A stretch of DNA of 64,000 nt, from NCBI GenBank assembly GCA_036571765.1, contig BROE01000023.1:6967551-7031550 (forward strand). The letters are read 5' to 3'. The notes beneath the pieces were generated by a model, which saw only the letters and a program-made list of their open reading frames with translations, was not told the DNA's origin and did not search any database. A program made the position numbers and the translations under genes. This DNA comes from Plecoglossus altivelis (lineage: Eukaryota > Chordata > Actinopteri > Osmeriformes > Plecoglossidae). This document shows, one piece after another, positions 57,201-64,000 of the stretch (the stretch's first letter is position 1; each line of letters opens with the position of its first letter).

Positions 57201-60200
57201 CGGCACCAGTGCATGTTACACGCGCACCCCACGTCCGAAACGAACAACATGTTTTTCAGTTAAAACACCTCTGGCCAGGATGACAAAGACCTAAGACTTT
57301 CCGTAGAGCTGTAAACAAACACACACACCTACATATTCACACCCACGCAGACAGACTCACGCACACGCAGCAAGACACCGTAAGCAGAAGTTTGGAACAG
57401 TTTCTAGTTGTGTCCTGTCGTTGGAAGGGAAGGGGGATTAGGGGGGACGTGGGGGCAGTGACCAGCCAGCGTTTCTGAGGAGTCAGGTCTAGGAGAAGCC
57501 TGGAACCACACTGCATGTGGTGTGTGGGGGGTGTCCTGTGGTAGATCGTCAAGGATTACTGATATTCAGGCAGACTCAACAAAGTCACGAAGAGGCTTGA
57601 AAGTGGGAGGGATTCAGGTCAAACACAAATGTTTTCGAACGGCCTGTGACTGAAGGTGGAGGCTGTGAAGAATCAGCATCAACAAGTATAAATACAAGGG
57701 TTTCAACACATGATCTGTCTGAATGTGGTCTGAATTCTAGACAGGGGTTGGAAAGTCTCCTGGGGTAATAAGATCATCCTCTCCCATGAGCACCCAAACG
57801 ACTGAGACTGGGGTCCGTCTCAGAACTGCTTCTGCTCAGCTGTCTGTAAGCTGAGTAGGCGGAGGAACAGACAGAGGGATTCCCTGACAGCTAGACAACA
57901 TGGTGCTTACGCACATACACACACACACAAGCGCACACACACACACACACACACACACATTTCCTCTCTGCAGTTGTGGGAGGAGCTATACCGCACTTTT
58001 TTGTTGTTTTTTACTGCACACTCTGCAAAAAAAAAAGGTTCCTGTGCAGCACAAGACAGTGCTGGTGACTAACATCCGTCTAGCACATGGGGTAACAGAG
58101 AGCAGTCCAGATCTATCTATGGCTAGGGGTTCTAGGGATTCAGTTCTAAGTATTTGGCGTGGAGGGACACTTAACGTGATTGATGACAATAACCACCAGC
58201 AGAACAAACTGTGCGGGCGGGCTTAGAACGGGGGAGAAAACACAGGTAACACCAGACAAAGTGAGGGGAGATGGAGAGAGAGAGAGGAGGGAGTGGAGGG
58301 AGGGAGGGAGGGAGGGAGGGAGGGGAAGGGAGGGAGGGAGGGGGAGGGAGGAGGGAGGGGAGGGAGCGGAGGGAAGAGAGAGAGGAAGCGAGAGAGAGAG
58401 GGAGAGAGAGTGTGGGGGTGTTGACGGTGTACGGCGCAGTAGTAACCCCTTGTAACCTCTCACCCAGTTTCCCAACAGCCTGAGCAACAACATGAAAAAT
58501 ACTGACGAGACAGAAAAAAAAGAAAAAGATGTACATAACAAAAAAGCTGCTTGACAACATCTGTCCAATTAACTTCTGGGGAAACGACATCATCCAAAGG
58601 CCTCAGCCAATCAGATTTCTGTGTGCTCGTGCATGTTGAAACGCTTGAAGAACACTGCTGAATCAGCCAATGGGATTGCGGGTCAGACCCCGTCTCTGCT
58701 TACACAAGGACCTTTTCACCATGCCAGATGAAGGCTCAAGTCAAAAGCAGAGACACAGACAGGGGGAAAAAACAGGTAAATCTAGGTCAAGACTACTCTA
58801 ATTACTAACTAAAACAATCAGCTGCCAGATATTCAAGGGGTTGTGGCCTGTCTTTTCACAATACCAGGGTCCCAGAAGAGACGGTGTCTCTGCTGTCAGT
58901 ACTGTGCGTTCTCCAGGGCCACCGACTGTCTTTAAGGCTGAACAACATGTCACCAGATAGCCACAGGTGCATTCCTCTACGACCCACTTGGGTTCCGTCT
59001 CCTTGGAAACATACTAAACTTCAATCCACTTTTACAGTAATCCACCCTATTCACTTCCAACCCAGTTTTACTGGGTTTATGGATAGGATAAACAGATTAA
59101 AGACAAGACATAATATTATGGACATGGTCTTGCTGTGGCTTGTTATGAACTGGATTGACACACACAAGCACAAACACACACACACACCTCTCGGTGTCTC
59201 TTCCTCTCAGTCTGTGCCCTGTCTGTGGTATTTGTACAGTGTGTGTGAAGATGGTGGAGGAGCCCGGATCTTCCACTGTCAGAGGGGTGAGAACTCATCC
59301 AGCCGTTTGTTCCAACACGCTCTGGAGTCCCTCCACTCTGTTTACTGACGCTCTTCCCCCCACTGCCCACGGGACAGAGCCACACGCAGGTGAACGTGAG
59401 AAGGCATGAAAGAGGAAGATGGACAAACACAGTGTGGGAGAGAGAGAAAATAAAGAAGAGCCAAAGAGTAAAAGGAAGTATTTGTATAGTATTATTATGT
59501 AGCCGAGTGTGAGGCAGACGTCCCTCCTACCTCCCTTCTTCCTTCCTTCCTCCTTCCTCCCTCCTTCCTCCCTTCTTCCTCCCTCCTTCCTTCCTTCCTC
59601 CTTCCTCCCTCCTTCCTCCCTTCTTCCTTCCTCCCTTCTTCCTCCCTTCTTCCTCCCTTCTTCCTCCCTCCTTCCTCCCTCCTTCCTCCGCTGCCTACTC
59701 CTCGCATGTCCCTCCTTCCTCCCCCTTCCTCCCTCCTACCTCCCTCCAACCTCCCTCCTTCCTGCCCTCCTACCCTCCCTCCTTCCTCCCTCCTACCTCC
59801 CTCCTACGTCCAGCAGCATGACTTAAATCCGACCAATCTGTCACTCCACCATCACAAGGATCTCTCCCTCAGTCCTTCTCCCATGTCCCCAACCTGCCCT
59901 CACCTCCTTTCATCCCTCTCTTTCTCACATTCCTCTGTGACTTAACCTGCGGTGAGAGAGTTCAGAGCGTTGCCAGAGCACAACTGGTTGGGCTAAACAA
60001 CTCAGGACAACTCTTTGGCATGCCCTCAGAAGTAAGGAGATCACGGATCACCGCAGACAAGATGGCGGTCAAATCAAATCCTCATTGGAAACATCTTCCA
60101 GTGACTTATTGGGAATTGAACCCACAACCATCACAGGACCTGGCAAGCAATTCACCATGTCCGATCTAATCGGCTACATCAACGTAATCGTGTGTTTGGT

Positions 60201-62501
60201 TCGTTAGTTTTCCTTTCGATGTGATTTAAATGGGGGGTGGAGGTGGCTGGAAAAAAGACCCAGAGACTTAGTGATCTCTAGTTCCATGATCTACTACAGA
60301 GATACAGCCATCCAGGTAAGGTCTCTTGAGAGACTTTAAGTCAAAATTCCAGGGAGTTACAGTTGAGGTATACATAGTGTTGTTACAGAATCAGTCTCCA
60401 GTTCTCCTGAAACACACATCACTGGATAGAAGCGTACCCTGAACGGACTGAGTGTGTGTGTGTGTGAATGGAGGCTGGGCAGACCGAGACTCACGCAGGC
60501 AGACGGCAGCCAGCAGACGTAGGCCGCTCTCTGGGGGGAAACAGGTGGGGAAGAGGGGCTGGAGGACGTAGTTGGAGAAGGTGAGGGCGATGACTGCCTG
60601 GTTGGTAGGGTAGATCACCAGCACAGCGATCCACAGACGCAGGAAGCTGGAGGGAAAACGGGAAGAAGGAGGAGATAGGAGGGAGGAGGGAAGGCGGAGG
60701 GAGGGAGGGAGGGAGAGGAGGGGGGAGGGAGGGGAGGGGAGGAAGAATAAGGGAGGAGGGAGGAGAGGAGGGAGGGAGAGGAGCGGGGGGAAGGGAGGGA
60801 GGGAGAGGAGGGACAGGGAGGGAGAGGGGGGAGGGAGGGAGAGACGGAGGGAGAGGAGGGAGGGAGAGAAGGAGGGAAGAATTAGCATACAACCCATGAA
60901 CACACAAAATCCAAAATCCTATGGAGCTCAGTCCACATGTCATGCTGATTTTCACGGGGGTTTGTCGATTCACCCACTGTTGAGTTGATTGCTATTGGTG
61001 TCAAACGATTCATTCAGAGTTCATTCGTATAGGAGTCAGTTTATTCGTTGAACTGATTCTCATGGACGTTTGTGGACTCGTAGGGTTGATTCCTATGACT
61101 GTCTGTTGATTCATACAGAGTTGATTCCTAGGAAGGTCAGTTTAGGGCTTCGTCTGACTGTAAAAGAAGAGCACGTGAGGGCCAGTGCTTTGGCCGCACA
61201 TTCTACACAAGCTTATGAACCGCTCAGTACACTTGGCTGCCCCTGCCTTGTTAACCTGGCTGTCCCTCACAAGAATGTGTGTGTGTGGTGTGTTTAGGAA
61301 GTGCTAACACTGTACGATTCGATACAGTCTGGAAGTTGAGCAGCCCATATAAAGGTTTGCCAATACTGATCGCTGTTGGAATGCTCATTTGGTTTGAGGT
61401 TTGAACCTGATGGGGGAGTTGATTAGAATGACACAAATGACGCAAAACACTGTATACTGTACATACATCTGTACAGTAAATTCCCATGGGCATATATACA
61501 AACATCCCACACATAAGACACACAGATAAACACACAGCACAAAGCACGAGGAAATGAAAACAAACATTTCTAGAACGTTGTTTGTTATCCAAGACCAAGG
61601 GTATCGTGAAAATGTTCTTGGACCTTTTCTCATTGAAGTGTCATAGATAGCTACAAAGGCAGGCAAAGGCGATTGTTTCAGGTGTTTGGGCTAGTGAAAT
61701 TCCACTCCCAAAATATCGCTGTAGCGACAAAGGGTCAATGGGACATCTACAGCTACTAAGGGCGAGTGGGGGGTTGGGATTGGGGTGGGGGTGGCTTTGG
61801 AGGGGGGTGTATTCCTGGAAAAGACAGTGGCCTTCTGCGTACACCCATACAGCTTCTACACTTGAAAGGCTTTCAAATACGGCTTGTGCTCGGTGGGGAT
61901 GCCAGGTCTTTGTGGTAGGGTGAGTGCATTCACCGTCAGTCTGACGCCGGATTAGCCAGAGTCCACGGTAAATCCCTCCTGCAAGGTCTTTGCAGAAAAC
62001 TCATTCAACCTTTGTTTATATATTTTGGGCCCTTTTTTTCAGCGGATTATAAATAATCAGATTTATTGACAGGGCAGTTGGAGAAAGATAGGAATGGGGT
62101 GGAGAGAGAGGGTCTGAAGAGAGAAGCAAACGGGCCCAGACAAAATGGCCCCCCCCAGGCCCCTACATTAGCCATTAGACGTACTGATACGCGCTCTTCC
62201 CCGCTAAGATCTCAAGGCGCCCCTTTCCGAATACGATGCCCCCCAGGTTGGATAGCCCACCAACCACTCCGACCTCTTTCCCCCTCTTCCACTCACCCCG
62301 CCAGCCCTCCGAAGATGTCCTTGACGTAGGAGTAGTCTCCTCCAGACTTGGGGATGGTGACGCCCAGCTCTGCGTAGCACAGCGCGCCGATGGCAGTGAT
62401 GACGCCGGTGACGATCCACACGATCAGCGCCAGGCCCACGGAGCTGGCGTTCTCCATCACGCCCTTGGGGCTGACGAAGATGCCGGAACCAATGATGTTT
62501 C
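51236..62501 (-). CDS. slc7a8: L-type amino acid transporter LAT2 light chain, lacking its first exon(s) in this window
   Basis: SLC7A8/LAT2 pairs with SLC3A2 (4F2hc) as a sodium-independent neutral amino-acid exchanger at the basolateral membrane. Exons: 62297-62501 ([20 protein letters not shown]), 60495-60646, about 54908-55029, 53557-53710, 53005-53128, 52586-52689, 52243-52339, 51894-52043, 51557-51734 and 51236-51351. The substrate motif [10 protein letters not shown] and the extracellular cysteine of [10 protein letters not shown], which forms the disulfide to 4F2hc, are present. Membrane segments match human LAT2 closely ([33 protein letters not shown]). The third exon listed has a damaged acceptor and start. 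The C-terminus (ESALSK) is shorter than in human. The N-terminal cytoplasmic exon with TM1 lies beyond 64000. Confidence 0.95.
52070..52155. repeat. GA-rich simple repeat in slc7a8 intron
   Basis: Polypurine tract of GAGA/CAGA units. Similar tracts lie in the neighbouring introns at 52500-52560 and 52690-52850. Confidence 0.9.
53147..53395. repeat. 24-bp minisatellite in slc7a8 intron, about ten copies
   Basis: Tandem GGATGGAGGAGAGACAGATG-type units of 24 bp with small variants. It lies directly upstream (minus sense) of the exon at 53005-53128. Confidence 0.93.
54521..54697. repeat. 59-bp minisatellite, three copies
   Basis: Three copies of TGTGAACCCCACAACCTCCA plus CTCTGACAGCACCCTCAGAG and CTGCACCCACTGACCCAC. 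The middle copy is three bases shorter. Confidence 0.93.
55310..56826. repeat. Tandem duplication in slc7a8 intron, copy 1
   Basis: The block begins TCAATCCTGGAGCTCAGAGA and is repeated from 56827 with an offset of about 1517 bp. The two copies differ at few positions, mainly in (CA)n length near 56400-56480 and 57915-57960. They encode nothing recognisable. Confidence 0.95.
56827..58300. repeat. Tandem duplication in slc7a8 intron, copy 2
   Basis: Second copy of the 1.5-kb block. It ends in the GGGA-rich tract at 58270-58400, whose counterpart closes copy 1 at 56800-56826, so the junction lies in purine repeats. Confidence 0.95.
58301..60494. other. slc7a8 intronic sequence with pyrimidine repeats
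   Basis: Intron between the exons at about 55029 and 60495. It contains GGGA/GA repeats (58270-58410) and a long (CCTT)n/(CCTCCTT)n tract at 59520-59815. No exon or RNA gene is recognised in the rest. Confidence 0.6.
60655..60880. repeat. (GGGA)n polypurine repeat next to an slc7a8 exon
   Basis: The repeat runs from about 10 bp beyond the acceptor of the exon at 60495-60646. On the coding strand it forms an extended pyrimidine tract. Confidence 0.93.
60881..62296. other. slc7a8 intron, unremarkable
   Basis: Unique-looking intron sequence. There is a small cluster of imperfect repeats around 60950-61140 (units with GTTGATTCCTATG and TTGATTCATACAGAG) and nothing else that I can support. Confidence 0.5.
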
Positions 62502-64000
62502 CTAAGGAGACATGGTGGGGGGAAGGAAATTAGTGGTACACCTGCATTTCGGTAAACAAATAGAAGGAGGAGGGAATGGGGATTGTTATTGCTGTGACAC
62601 CTGTATACATTTGAATCCAGCCACGTATGTCAGTCCACTGATATGTACTCACTAGATGTTAGACAGAAAAAAGAGAGAGAAAGAGATGAAAAAGAAGTAG
62701 AGGGTAGAAGCCAGAGACAGAGAGAAAGAAAGAGAGAAAGAAAGAGAGAGGGAGTGGATGAAAGAGAAGAAGACAAAAGAAGAGAGTTGTTGGAGAACTG
62801 ATGAGACGCCAGAGCAGCAGACAGAGTGGAAGCACAATGTGCTGAGTTTGCACGCGACGAGAGAGAGGAAGAGAGACATAGAGAGCCATGGAGAAACAGA
62901 GAGAGGCGAAGAGAGAAAGATAGAGAGAGAGACAGGGAGGGCGGGGAAGAGAAACAGGGAGAGAACGGGTGAAATTGTGCAGAGAGTGAAGGGAGGGGGT
63001 AGAGGGGTAAAAGAGGGGGCTCCATCTAATGCCCTGACAGCTTTTATAAGCATCTAACTCTCAGCCAGTTTAAAGAGGAGCTAGTTTAGAGAACGAGAGA
63101 GAAACTAAACAGAGAAAGAGGGAGAGAGAGATAGGGAGGGAGAGAGACAGGGGGAGAGAGGGGGGGGTAGAGAGGGGGGAGAGGGACAGGGGAGAGAGGG
63201 AGAGAGAGAGAGAGAGAGAGAGAGGGACGGAGAAACAAAAGAGAGAGAGAGAGAGAGAGAGAGGGACGGAGAAACAAAAGAGAGAGAGAGCAGCTCCTGA
63301 CCAGGTTTGACATGAAAAAGGCTGTGGTGTTCAAGGTCCAGTTCACATGACAGGTTCACTTGTGCCCACCAAGGACCTGACAAGTCCAGGGTCAGAGGTA
63401 ACAACGCCGCCAATTAGACGGAGCTGACTAATCAGGCATGAACTAAATGTGAACCCAACAACCAATGAGGTGACACGGTCAAAGGTTGCAGGCTGTAAGA
63501 AGCTCCCTCCTGATTCGCTTTGAGGTATTTAGCTCTACAGTGCAAGAGTCAAAGGTATTGATAACAGTGCACTTGTCAGGTCATTGAGTTGTTTAGGTCA
63601 GGTTATAATGTGTGTGTGTGTGTGTGTGTGTGTGAGAGGCTTTGTGTGTGTGTAAGAACAGCATGTGTGTGTAACATCTATCTTACTATACTACATATAC
63701 ACCCTTCTTCTCCTGAACATTCATTGACCACAATCAACCAATCTATGCGCATGGCTGACTTAGCTTAAGACCAAACCATCAAGTCAAAGCATGGGTCTTC
63801 TGAGTCGGACGTCTCTGGAACAAAATGTTCAACTCTGTTCAATCAGTCACTGCTACCACTGAGGCTACCCGTTCAGGCCCTCAGAGACACGCACCAACCT
63901 TAACACGTTCCATGTGCCCAGATGTTCAGTTTTGCTGTTCAATGGGACAGGTTTCATGGGCTTGTCTGTGTAGGTGTGTGGATGAAAGGTACGTGAGATA
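62502..64000. other. slc7a8 intron at the right edge; GA repeats
   Basis: The N-terminal slc7a8 exon was searched for and not found. The stretch has polypurine GA tracts at 62670-62760 and 62860-63290 and a (GT)n tract at 63609-63650. Within 63070-63290 a unit with AGAGAGGGACGGAGAAACAA is repeated twice. Confidence 0.55.

Overview
The window is vertebrate nuclear DNA, almost certainly from a teleost fish. The genes are split by GT-AG introns, the introns carry long (TG)n tracts and minisatellites, and there are palindromic hAT-type MITEs of the kind common in fish. The gene set matches human 14q11.2. The species cannot be fixed from the sequence. All exon boundaries were read by eye from splice signals, reading frame and family similarity; no alignment was run.

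Layout, left to right: the 5' half of acin1 (minus, starts at 11016, runs off the left edge); efs (minus, 13208-18787); a small membrane-anchored SPRY-domain gene (minus, 21418-23275); dhrs4 (plus, 24370-26644); tinf2 (minus, 27655-31302); cideb (plus, 31862-35984); homez (minus, one coding exon, 36794-38218); gmpr2 (minus, 40049-43525); nedd8 (plus, from 44603, tail damaged); and slc7a8 (minus, 51236-62501, first coding exon beyond the right edge). There are three head-to-head pairs (SPRY gene/dhrs4, tinf2/cideb, gmpr2/nedd8) and two tail-to-tail pairs (dhrs4/tinf2, cideb/homez). The genes are functionally unrelated: splicing/apoptosis scaffold, Cas-family adaptor, SDR reductase, shelterin subunit, lipid-droplet protein, homeobox factor, purine salvage enzyme, ubiquitin-like modifier, amino-acid transporter. 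What links them is conserved order.

The most interesting hidden signal is a set of three nearly identical 122-nt box C/D snoRNA candidates on the minus strand, one in each of three acin1 introns (4895-5016, 8460-8581, 9719-9840). Their guide is complementary to U6 snRNA and, by the box D' + 5 rule, points exactly at U6 A53, the target of mammalian SNORD8/SNORD9. One copy has a tRNA-like sequence directly upstream.

Several stretches look structurally or technically abnormal: the large efs exon (many frame breaks), a 1.9-kb tandem duplication of the tinf2/cideb promoter block with a corrupted end, a damaged nedd8 tail followed by a 3.4-kb imperfect palindrome (47.1-50.5 kb), and a 1.5-kb tandem duplication in an slc7a8 intron next to a damaged exon. 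These look more like uncorrected long-read or haplotype assembly errors than biology, but they change how the genes would be annotated.
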